Origin: an uncultured Pseudomonadota bacterium | GTDB lineage: Bacteria; Myxococcota_A; UBA796; CAJQPC01 | Assembly (NCBI GenBank): GCA_937915955.1 | Contig: CALGIB010000198.1 | Span: forward strand, 1 to 8,606 | Reading direction: 5' to 3' | DNA length: 8,606 nt | Shown here: piece after piece, positions 1 through 5,674 of the stretch | How the letters are laid out: each line of letters begins with the position of its first letter | Position numbering within the stretch: the stretch's first letter is position 1 | Position numbers and translations under genes: made by a program | Notes under the pieces: model-generated | What the model was told of the DNA's origin: nothing | What the model saw: the letters and a program-made list of their open reading frames with translations, nothing else | Database searches by the model: none

Positions 1-280
1 GGCCAAGGTCGAGGCCGCCCTCGAGGCGAGCCCGCTCCCGTATTTCTCCGCCCGCCCCTCGATCATTTCGGGGCCCGGCCGAGACGACGCGAGGCCCGCC
101 GAGCACGTCGGCGCCGCGCTCGCAGACCTCGCCCTCGGCGCGCTCGGGATGTTGGGCGGCGGCAAGACGAAGCAACGCTACGCCTCGACCGAGCCCGCGA
201 TCTTGGCCAAGGCGCTGGTTCGCCTGGCCTGCGCGGCGGAGTCGCCTCGCCGCGCGGTCGAGGGCCAAGAACTGCGCTGA
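1..280 (+). CDS. NAD(P)-binding Rossmann-fold (atypical SDR) protein, C-terminal part
   Basis: The gene enters from the left edge; the frame starting at base 2 is open for 92 codons and ends with TGA at 278-280. The visible residues resemble the C-terminal half of NAD(P)H-binding, NAD-dependent epimerase-like oxidoreductases. A lysine begins the helix AKVEAALEAS, followed by a strand-loop PYFSARPSIISGPGRDD (residues about 13-29). This matches the family's usual 'RPSxIxGPxR' segment after the core fold. A basic segment KTKQRYAST and a helix ILAKALVRLACAA follow, as in proteins where this helix ends the domain. The N-terminal dinucleotide-binding glycine motif lies outside the window, so cofactor and substrate cannot be named. 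Leucine is mostly CTC. The gene belongs to the left block that ends at about 930 and may not be native to the rest of the window. Confidence 0.6.
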   Translation, partial: AKVEAALEASPLPYFSARPSIISGPGRDDARPAEHVGAALADLALGALGMLGGGKTKQRYASTEPAILAKALVRLACAAESPRRAVEGQELR

Positions 281-293
281 GCTAGGTTGACGA

Positions 294-380
294 AGCGGGG
301 TCCAACCCGGACCCTGAGCGCCCACGGAGGGGCAGCGAGCGTGACGAGGGAGGCGCAGTGAAGAGCGGGGTCCGCCCGGA
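294..380. repeat. Imperfect direct repeat in the spacer, with a short hairpin in copy 1
   Basis: The 124-base spacer between the first two genes holds two copies of AGCGGGGTCC(AA)CCCGGA-like sequence, at 294-311 and 364-380, about 70 bases apart. They differ only around the central AA/G. Copy 1 also forms a perfect inverted repeat: GGGTCC at 298-303 and GGACCC at 309-314 with a 5-base loop. Copy 2 retains only part of that symmetry. There is no T tract, so it is not a convincing terminator. The spacer between the copies is rich in GCGAG/CGAGG words. Function is unknown; a dispersed intergenic repeat or an operator pair are both possible. Confidence 0.4.
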
Positions 381-404
381 GATCGTGCCGAGCTTGGAGC
401 CGGC

Positions 405-971
405 GTGAGCCGCTTCGCTCGGCTCCGGGCCTTCGTCCTCCTCGGCGCGCTCCTCATGTTCGGCCTCGAGCCGCTCGTGGGTCGGCTCCTGCTTCCCTCG
501 AGCGGCGGCGGATTCCACGTGTGGGCCGCCTGCCTCCTCTTCTTCCAGAGCGCGCTCTTCCTCGGCTACCTCTACACGCATCTCCTCTCCAAGATCGTCG
601 GCCGCGGACATATAGTGTTCGTCCTGCTCCCGCTCGCGTTCTTGCCGATCGGTCGCTTCCTCAGACAGCTCGACCCTGACCCGAGCAGCCCGACGGGCTC
701 GATCGTGGCCGCGCTCACGATCTCGATCGCGGTCCCCTTCGTGTTGCTCAGCACGAGCGGCGTGATCGCCCAGCGCTGGCTCGCGGAGTCAGATTTGCCC
801 GAGCGCGCGAACCCCTACCAGCTCTTCGCGGCCTCCAACGGCGGGAGCTTCGTCGGGCTCCTCGCGTATCCCCTCCTGATCGAACCCCTCCTCGGGCTCC
901 AGGCTCAGCGGATCGTGTGGAGCGTGGCCTTGGCAGGCTCCTTGAAGCGGCGCTCGAACTGGGCGTCGTAG
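405..971 (+). pseudogene. Spermidine-synthase-like membrane protein, N-terminal fragment
   Basis: GTG start at 405 with GGAG at 396-399, five bases upstream. The product resembles the membrane half of fused MFS/spermidine-synthase-like proteins, where about six or more transmembrane helices precede a cytoplasmic aminopropyltransferase-like Rossmann domain. Hydrophobic spans lie near residues 8-29, 38-58, 68-85, 98-122 and 140-162. The signature E-x-LVGRLLLP followed by GGGFHVWAACLLFFQ and LGYLYTH (residues about 22-59) is typical of these proteins. So is the later PYQLFAASNGGSFVGLLAYP (138-156). Family-like sequence runs to about residue 175. The last dozen residues, ending GSLKRRSNWAS, are simply the antisense of the ppiD-like gene and lead to a chance TAG at 969-971. 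The whole catalytic half is therefore missing. Leucine is overwhelmingly CTC (about 29 CTC, 3 CTG), unlike hemA further right. Substrate unknown. Confidence 0.65.
905..931. other. Probable sequence junction between two unrelated DNA blocks
   Basis: Two genes on opposite strands are both cut within this stretch. The + strand spermidine-synthase-like protein reads naturally up to ...AQRIVWSVAL, about 929-935. The - strand PpiD-like protein reads naturally up to ...KATLHTIR, then hits a stop at 905-907. About 20-25 bases (roughly 908-931) can be read as native sequence in both. This is what a microhomology join, or an assembly join at a shared short word, would give. The exact breakpoint cannot be fixed without homologues. 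Confidence 0.55.
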
Positions 972-1630
972 CGGGCCTGGACCCGGGAAGCGTCGGTCCC
1001 GAGCAGGGCCTGGACCTCGTCGTCGCTGACCTCGACGTCGCCGAGGAAGGCGGCGTCGGGCACCCGGACCCAGGTCACGGCGACGCTGCTGTTGGCCTGC
1101 ACGAAGCGCTCGGCCAGCTGGGCCTCGGAGACGTGCACGCTGAGCACGGCGATCTTCTCGAGCTTGGCCACCATGAGGTCCTCGTACAGGTCCTCGCGGA
1201 ACTTCGCGTCAGTGCTGCCCGTGCTCTTCACGTAGCGCTCGTACAGGGCCAGCGTGAACTTGCCGTCCTCGGCCTGAAAGGCGGGGATGCTGTAGATCGT
1301 CCGCTTGACCTCGTCGTCGCTGACCTCGATGCCGAGGCGCTCGGCCTCGTCCAGCAGCACCTTGCGCTCGATCATCTGCCCGAGCACCGTGTTGCCCATC
1401 TGGGCGTACTCGGCGTCGGTCAGCGTGCGGCCCTGGCTGCGCGAGACGATGCGCATGCGGGTGTTGAACTCGGTGTCCGTGATGCGGCTGCCGTCGACGT
1501 CCGCGACGGTCGAGCTGAACGGTCCGTTCTGCCCCACGCCCCAGAAGACGAAGCTGGCGACGATGATCACGAACACCGCCTGGATGAAGAACGAGTCCGT
1601 CCCCATCCTCATCCGTTCCATCATCGACAC
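905..1630 (-). pseudogene. PpiD/SurA-N-like membrane-anchored chaperone, 3'-truncated
   Basis: The start is GTG at 1630: the - strand carries a full AGGAGG nine bases upstream, while the nearby ATG codons are spaced less well. Residues 13-33 (FFIQAVFVIIVASFVFWGVG) form one N-terminal membrane anchor, as in PpiD. They are followed by VADVDGSRITDTEFNTRMR (residues 42-60) and helices typical of the SurA N-terminal chaperone domain (E-x-x-L-x-x-x-A-E-x-L-G-I, VSDDEV). Family members fold proteins leaving the Sec translocon in the periplasm and are usually 500-630 residues long. Here the protein stops at 241, just before where the parvulin-type peptidyl-prolyl isomerase domain should begin. The stop coincides with the junction at about 905-931, so the gene is probably complete in its true context. 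It lies 55 bases downstream of the M48 protease gene on the same strand and is likely co-transcribed with it. Confidence 0.7.
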
Positions 1631-1657
1631 GGCCGCTGTCCTCCTCGAACGGCGGCC
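1631..1657 (-). promoter_or_regulatory. Hairpin enclosing the ppiD-like ribosome binding site
   Basis: A perfect 6-bp all-GC inverted repeat, GGCCGC at 1631-1636 and GCGGCC at 1652-1657, flanks a 15-base loop. On the - strand mRNA the loop contains the AGGAGG ribosome binding site, and the 3' arm of the stem ends exactly next to the GTG start codon at 1630. Such a structure could present the site in a loop or hinder ribosome entry. Its regulatory role is inference; the symmetry itself is read directly. Confidence 0.4.
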
Positions 1658-1685
1658 TTTAACGTACCCACCTCAGGGGTCTACC

Positions 1686-2597
1686 TCAGTTCGTCTTCTT
1701 GCCGCCGCCGCCGGTGGTCTTCTTGCCGCCGCCGCCGGACCCGGACGAGCCGCCACCGCTGAAGTCGCTGTCGGTCCAGAGGGTCTGCTGGGTCCCGCTG
1801 CGTGCAGAGCTGCGCTTGTAGCGCTTCTTCGCTTTGGGCATCCACTCCCGCAGGTTGGCCTTGCGCTGCTCGTTGCTGGGGTGGGTGCTCAGGATGGCGG
1901 GCATGCCGCCGCCGGTGGCCTCCTCCATGCGGTCCCAGACCTTGGGCGCCTCCTCGGGCGGGTAGCCGGCCTTGGCCATGTACATCATGCCGATCACGTC
2001 GGCTTCCTTCTCGTGGGCCCGTGAGAAGGGCAGGATCACGGCCCCCTGAGCGCCGACGCCGACCGCAGCGACGACCGTCGCGACCTGCTTGTCGGTCATG
2101 TCGGACTTCTTGTCCAGGTAGACGTACAGACCCGCCATCCCGCCCAACACGGCCAGCTGCTGGGAGAGGCGCTCGGCGCCGTGGTGGGCGGTGGCGTGTC
2201 CCACCTCGTGGCCCGTCACGAAGGCCAGCCCGGCCTCGTTCTGCACGACCGGGAGCAGCCCCGTGTAGACAGCGATCTTGCCCCCGGGCAGGCACCAGGC
2301 GTTGATGGTGTCGCTGTCCTGGATGAGCTTGAACTCCCAGTCGTAGTCCTTCTGGTTGGCCGAGTCGGCGATCCTCTGACCGACGCGCTTGATGACGCTG
2401 CTGTTCTCGCTGCCCTTCGCGATGTCCTCGTCGGCGAGCATGCTCGTGTAGGTCGACTCGCCCAGGCTGCGCATGATCCCGTCGGGGATCAGGTTGAACT
2501 GGCGGCGCCCCGTCACGGGCACCTTGATGCAGGCCGTGACGCCCAGGCCGAGCAGCAGCCCGAGCGCGGTGAATCGAGACATGGAGCGGGTGTTCAT
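1686..2597 (-). CDS. M48-family zinc metalloprotease lipoprotein
   Basis: 303 residues, ATG at 2597 with GGAGG four bases upstream. A hydrophobic signal peptide (residues 9-22) ends in a lipobox, GVTAC with Cys23. Lipidation of Cys23 would anchor the protein, probably in the outer membrane because no Asp follows the cysteine. The catalytic zinc site is visible: HEVGH at 130-134 and the downstream third-ligand motif EKEAD at 196-200. The upstream segment INAWCLPGGKIAVYTGLL (99-115) is the usual lead-in for this group (LoiP/YcaL/Oma1-like). Such proteases degrade misfolded envelope proteins. The C-terminus carries an unusual Gly/Ser-rich tail from about residue 280 ending in two GGGGKKT units, outside the protease fold. 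It is the first gene of a likely two-gene unit with the ppiD-like chaperone, which supports a role in envelope protein quality control. It is divergent from mreB. Confidence 0.9.
   Translation of the reverse strand: MNTRSMSRFTALGLLLGLGVTACIKVPVTGRRQFNLIPDGIMRSLGESTYTSMLADEDIAKGSENSSVIKRVGQRIADSANQKDYDWEFKLIQDSDTINAWCLPGGKIAVYTGLLPVVQNEAGLAFVTGHEVGHATAHHGAERLSQQLAVLGGMAGLYVYLDKKSDMTDKQVATVVAAVGVGAQGAVILPFSRAHEKEADVIGMMYMAKAGYPPEEAPKVWDRMEEATGGGMPAILSTHPSNEQRKANLREWMPKAKKRYKRSSARSGTQQTLWTDSDFSGGGSSGSGGGGKKTTGGGGKKTN
1693..1738 (-). repeat. In-frame 24-base tandem repeat at the 3' end of the M48 gene
   Basis: Two identical 22-base copies lie at 1693-1714 and 1717-1738, giving a 24-base period (eight codons). 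On the - strand each encodes GGGGKKT plus one variable residue. The exact nucleotide identity, including synonymous positions, points to recent slippage duplication. The encoded tail is glycine-rich and positively charged. Confidence 0.75.
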
Positions 2598-2638
2598 GTG
2601 GCCTCCGAGGTGGGCACCCTAACGGCGCCTCCGGGCGC

Positions 2639-2667
2639 TTGAGTCGCCGATCTGCGGGTGCTATACG
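2639..2667 (+). promoter_or_regulatory. Candidate sigma70-type promoter for the mreB-like gene
   Basis: TTGAGT at 2639-2644 and TATACG at 2662-2667 are separated by exactly 17 bases. Each hexamer matches the sigma70 consensus at four of six positions. It sits in the 168-base region between divergent genes and would give a leader of roughly 90 bases before the ATG at 2766. The TATA core reads on both strands (TATAGC on the - strand), but no good -35 element was seen for the M48 direction. Prediction from sequence only. Confidence 0.4.
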
Positions 2668-2711
2668 CCAGGTGCCCCTCTTCCTTCACCCTGTGGACGC
2701 GAGGAGGCCCG

Positions 2712-2748
2712 CTCCCCCCGCTCTCTTCGCTCTCTCTCCTCCTCCCTA
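2712..2748 (+). other. Pyrimidine-only-like tract in the mreB leader
   Basis: This ~37-base stretch is almost entirely C and T, with CTCTCT and CTCCTCC runs, and lies in the predicted 5' leader just upstream of the weak ribosome binding site. It is too rich in repeats of one base class for coding sequence and does not look like the neighbouring genes. It may keep the leader unstructured; that is inference. Confidence 0.45.
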
Positions 2749-2765
2749 CAGCGAGGGCCCCCCGC

Positions 2766-3815
2766 ATGGCCCGCAGCTTCCTCGATGGCGTCCTGGGTGC
2801 CTTCTCCCAGGACATGGCGATCGATCTCGGCACCGCCTCCACCGCCATCCATGTTCGCCGTCGAGGCGTCGTCTGCCGCGAGCCCTCCGTGGTCGCGCTG
2901 TACTCCGACCACAACGGGGACCGGCGGGTGCTCGCCGTGGGTCAGGAGGCCCGCGCCATGCTGGGCCGCACCCCTCCGGACGTCGAGGTCGTGCGACCCC
3001 TTCGGGACGGCGTGATCGCCGACTTCGAGGTGACCGAGGCGATGCTCCGGATGTTCATGCACCAGTGCATGGGGCCCAACCACGTCGTCCGGCCTCGCAC
3101 GGTGCTGAGCATCCCCACCAGCACCATCGACGTCGAGCGCCGCGCCATCCGCGAGTGCGCCGAGGCCGCCGGTTCGCGCGAGGTCCACCTCGTCGAGGAG
3201 CCCCTGGCCGCCGCTCTGGGCGCGGGCCTGGACGTCTCCGAGGCCGCGGGGAACATGGTCATCGACGTGGGCGGCGGGACCACCGAGATCGCCGTCATCA
3301 GCATGGGCCGCATCGCCAACCACGCCACGCTCAAGGTGGGCGGCGACCAGATGGACGAGGCCATCGTGCGCTACCTCCGCGACGCGCGCGGGCTGCTGGT
3401 CGGTCCGGTCACGGCCGAGGAGCTCAAGATCCACCTCGGCGCGGCGGCTCCGGCCGGACGTCGGGACGGCAACACGGCGATGGACGTCCGCGGGCGGGAC
3501 CTCGTCACCGGCTACCCGCGCGCGCTCCGGGTGCACCAGGACGAGGTGCGCGAGGCGCTCTCGGGCATCGTGCAGCTGATCGTCGACTGCCTGCTCGCGA
3601 CGCTCGACAAGACCAGCCCGGAGCTGGCCGCGGACATCGTCGACAAGGGCATCGTCATGACCGGCGGCGGGGCCCAGCTGCGTCGCCTGGACCGGGCCCT
3701 CGGGCAGGCCACGGGGCTGCCGATCATCGTCGTGGACGATCCCGCCTCGGCCGTCGCCCGTGGCGCCGGGATGGCGCTGGACCACATCGAGGTGCTGGGC
3801 GCCGCGCTGGCCTGA
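2766..3815 (+). CDS. mreB: MreB-family actin-like rod-shape protein
   Basis: The ATG at 2766 is chosen over an upstream in-frame ATG at 2658, because MreB proteins begin close to the sequence FLDGVLGAFSQDMAIDLGTA and the resulting 349 residues match the family length. The extra 36 upstream residues are low-complexity. A weak GAGGG precedes the start by about eight bases. Actin-fold nucleotide motifs are intact: phosphate-1 DLGTAST (20-26), phosphate-2 IDVGGGTTE (166-174) and adenosine motif MTGGGAQL (298-305). EEPLAAALGAG (144-154) and VGGDQMDEAI (191-200) are also conserved. The N-terminal helix FLDGVLGAF could bind membrane, as in other MreBs. The protein forms filaments under the inner membrane that guide cell-wall synthesis. 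Differences from the usual sequence include SIPTSTIDVE (115-124) where PSGxTxVE is typical. No mreC, mreD or pbp2 gene follows, so it may be a second MreB copy. Confidence 0.9.
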   Translation: MARSFLDGVLGAFSQDMAIDLGTASTAIHVRRRGVVCREPSVVALYSDHNGDRRVLAVGQEARAMLGRTPPDVEVVRPLRDGVIADFEVTEAMLRMFMHQCMGPNHVVRPRTVLSIPTSTIDVERRAIRECAEAAGSREVHLVEEPLAAALGAGLDVSEAAGNMVIDVGGGTTEIAVISMGRIANHATLKVGGDQMDEAIVRYLRDARGLLVGPVTAEELKIHLGAAAPAGRRDGNTAMDVRGRDLVTGYPRALRVHQDEVREALSGIVQLIVDCLLATLDKTSPELAADIVDKGIVMTGGGAQLRRLDRALGQATGLPIIVVDDPASAVARGAGMALDHIEVLGAALA

Positions 3816-3835
3816 GGCCCGCCGCGACCAGGCGC

Positions 3836-4165
3836 CTACATCGCGGAGTTGACCAGGGCGTCCAGGCGGTCCTGGTCGACGTTGCCGACCACCTGGCCGA
3901 CGACCTCGCCGCCCTTGAACACCAGCACCGTGGGGATCGAGCGCACGTTGTAGTTCATGGCCGTCTTGCGGTTCTTGTCGATGTCGACCTTGGCCACGGC
4001 CAGCTTGCCCTCGTACTGGGCCGCGATGGCCTCGACCTTGGGGGCCAGCGCGCGGCAGGGGGCACACCAGGTGGCCCAGAAGTCCACGAGGACGGGGGTG
4101 GCGCTGTCCAGGACGTTGGCCTGGAAGTCGGCGTCGGTGACGTTCATGATCAGGTCGGAAGCCAT
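3836..4165 (-). CDS. trxA: Thioredoxin
   Basis: 109 residues, the normal thioredoxin size, with ATG at 4165 and GAGG eight bases upstream. The protein reduces disulfides in cytoplasmic proteins and is itself reduced by thioredoxin reductase. The fold is recognisable throughout: VLVDFWATWCAPCRALAP with the redox pair Cys34 and Cys37, VAKVDIDKN, and RSIPTVLVFKGGE with the cis-proline at Pro78. The active site is WCAPC instead of the more common WCGPC; Ala at this position occurs in other thioredoxins. No signal peptide is seen. The gene is convergent with mreB, leaving only 20 bases between stop codons and no clear terminator. It is divergent from the hem unit, with a shared 103-base upstream region. 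A longer open frame continues upstream on this strand, but it is antisense to the hem genes and has no thioredoxin features. Confidence 0.95.
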   Translation of the reverse strand: MASDLIMNVTDADFQANVLDSATPVLVDFWATWCAPCRALAPKVEAIAAQYEGKLAVAKVDIDKNRKTAMNYNVRSIPTVLVFKGGEVVGQVVGNVDQDRLDALVNSAM

Positions 4166-4205
4166 CTGGGGAACCTCGGATGCGGGGGGTGCTCGGCCGC
4201 GGGCT

Positions 4206-4232
4206 GGGACGGAGCGGTCCCGTTGGCATAAA
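4206..4232 (+). promoter_or_regulatory. Hairpin and weak -10-like box upstream of the hem unit
   Basis: The 103 bases between the divergent thioredoxin and DUF4388-like genes contain GGGAC (4206-4210) and GTCCC (4217-4221), an inverted repeat with a 6-base gap. CATAAA at 4227-4232 follows, with four of six matches to a -10 box and the only A/T-rich spot in this GC-rich gap. No acceptable -35 hexamer lies 16-18 bases upstream. This region must hold promoters for both directions, but the exact elements are uncertain. Confidence 0.2.
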
Positions 4233-4268
4233 CTCCGGCGGAAGGGTGGGCAACAGCGAGGCGAGAGC

Positions 4269-5635
4269 TTGGTCAGGACCCCCACCGCGCTTCTGCTCGA
4301 TGCCGCCAGTCGTCGACGCTCGGGCGCCTGTCCTGGATCGCTCGGGGAAACCGCGAGATCCTGGTCAGCCTGCGCCTCGGCCAGATCGTCCAGGTCGAGG
4401 GGCTGGGCCTGCTGGACGGCTACGCCACGCGACGCATCGAGCTCCACGGCGACCTGGCGCTGGACCTGCCGGCGGTGGTCGCCTCGGGGGTGTCGCTTCA
4501 GGAGGCCTACGCGGCTGCGGCGGCCACGCTGGGGAGAGAGCTGGCGGGCTCGGCGGCGGGCAAGTCCAGTCGCGTCCAGTTCGTCGAACAGGACGTGCGC
4601 GGAGGGCTGCCGCTCGAGGTCGACGTGCTCGACCTGGTCCGGGAGGGCTTCCGCGAGGTCCGCCCGGCCGAGAAGGTCGCGCGCAGCCTCGAGCGCAAGG
4701 CCAGCGAGCGGCTCCAGGCCGAGGGGCGGCCCGCGGGCCTCGGCCCCTGGATGATGCGGGTGCACGGGGCCTGCCAGAAGAGCCCTCGACTGGTCGACCT
4801 CGCCGCCGACAACGGCCAGCCCGGGACGGCCGCGTACGAGCGCTTCTGGCTCAGCCTGGATCTGCTGATGGAGCTTGGGCTGGTGCAGCTGGGCTCGGGC
4901 TCGAGCGTCGCCCGCCGCGACCCCGAGCAGGAGAAGCAGCGCCTCGAGAGCCTGCTGCGACGGATCCAGGAGATCCAGCGCCAGCCCGCCATCGAGGCCC
5001 TCGGCCAGGGCCCCGACCCCGACCTGAAGCTGGACGCCGAGGCGGTGGACAGCCTGTTCCGCAACGCCGCCGGGCCCTACCACCCCGATCAGTTCATGGA
5101 CGAGCCGGGGCGGGTGCAGCGCCTGGCCGCCCACGTCTTCGCCCTGCTGAACGAGCGGCGCGAGGAGCTGCAGGACCGGCCCGAGCTGCTGGCTCAGGAG
5201 GTCGAGCGGCTGCGCTGCCTGGGCCGGGGCGAGGTCTGGGTCACCGAGGACATGCGCAAGCTGGCCCGGGTGCTCTTCCGCGAGGCCCGGGGCCTGGAGC
5301 AGGCCAAGCACTGGACCAAGGCGCGCGAGAAGGTCGAGCGCGCCATGGAGCTGGACCCCAACGAGACGCTGTTCCGCGTTCAGCTGGCCTTCCTGCGGGT
5401 GGTCCTGCAGGAGATCAGCCCCGCCGAGGGCGTGCGAGACATCGACGCGCTGGCGCTGGACTCGGTCGGGTCGCGCGTCGAGGCGGCCTTTCGCAGCGGG
5501 CGGCTGCTGCGGATGGCCGGGAACTCCAAGAAGGCTCTGGAGCGCTTCGACCGCGTGCTCGAGATGGCCCCGGATCACGTCGGGGCCATGCGCGAGGCCC
5601 GATTGCTGAGGCAGCGTGCCAGCCCGAAGGCCTGA
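4269..5635 (+). CDS. PATAN/DUF4388-like, J-domain and TPR protein, with apparent frameshift
   Basis: The best start is TTG at 4269, with GAGG seven bases upstream. It gives VRTPTALLLDAASRRRSG and then loses sense near 4322. From there the -1 frame continues with GRLSWIARGNREILVSLRLG. One extra G in the GGG at 4322-4324 would restore a single frame of about 455 residues. Without it the longest intact frame starts at a GTG at 4475 (386 residues). The N-terminal part looks like the DUF4388/PATAN module (gram of hydrophobic strand pairs, then D-L-x-x-D-L-P and helices). In GTG-based numbering, a DnaJ-like segment follows at 188-232 with an intact HPD motif (203-205). Two TPR-like helix pairs lie at about 263-297 and 335-368, each ending in E-(L/M)-(D/A)-P. 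No signal peptide or membrane span is seen, so it is probably cytoplasmic. It is the first gene of the hem unit. Partner and function are unknown. Confidence 0.7.
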
Positions 5636-5653
5636 GCTCGGGGCGCGCCGAGC
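5636..5653 (+). promoter_or_regulatory. GC hairpin directly after the first gene of the hem unit
   Basis: GCTCGG at 5636-5641 and CCGAGC at 5648-5653 form a perfect 6-bp stem with a 6-base loop, beginning at the base after the TGA stop. No T-run follows, so it is unlikely to be a strong intrinsic terminator. It could be a partial terminator or an mRNA processing/stability element between the first gene and hemX. Confidence 0.35.
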
Positions 5654-5674
5654 GCGGCGCGTTAGCTGAGCGCT

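Noticed and set aside
282..611. A Glu-rich open frame on the - strand.
   Set aside because: It is antisense to the membrane-spanning N-terminus of the spermidine-synthase-like gene; CTC-rich leucine codons produce the Glu runs.
2658..2765. A 36-residue N-terminal extension of the mreB-like protein.
   Set aside because: It would place a Pro/Ser/Leu-rich, non-conserved peptide before the conserved N-terminus, and its start codon overlaps the predicted -10 box.
3804..3836. A bidirectional terminator between mreB and trxA.
   Set aside because: GCGCTGG/CCAGGCGC can pair only with a bulge, and no T tract occurs on either strand.
3836..4165. WCAPC active site of the thioredoxin as a sign of a new family.
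   Set aside because: Ala at this position occurs in other thioredoxins, and every other feature is canonical.
4224..4240. A sigma54-type promoter at TGGCATAAACTCCGGC.
   Set aside because: Only the GG-containing half resembles the consensus; the GC element lacks the TTGC form at the required spacing.
4318..4330. Programmed ribosomal frameshifting at the break in the DUF4388-like gene.
   Set aside because: There is no X-XXY-YYZ heptamer or A-run, only GGG. A sequencing error or ordinary mutation is simpler.
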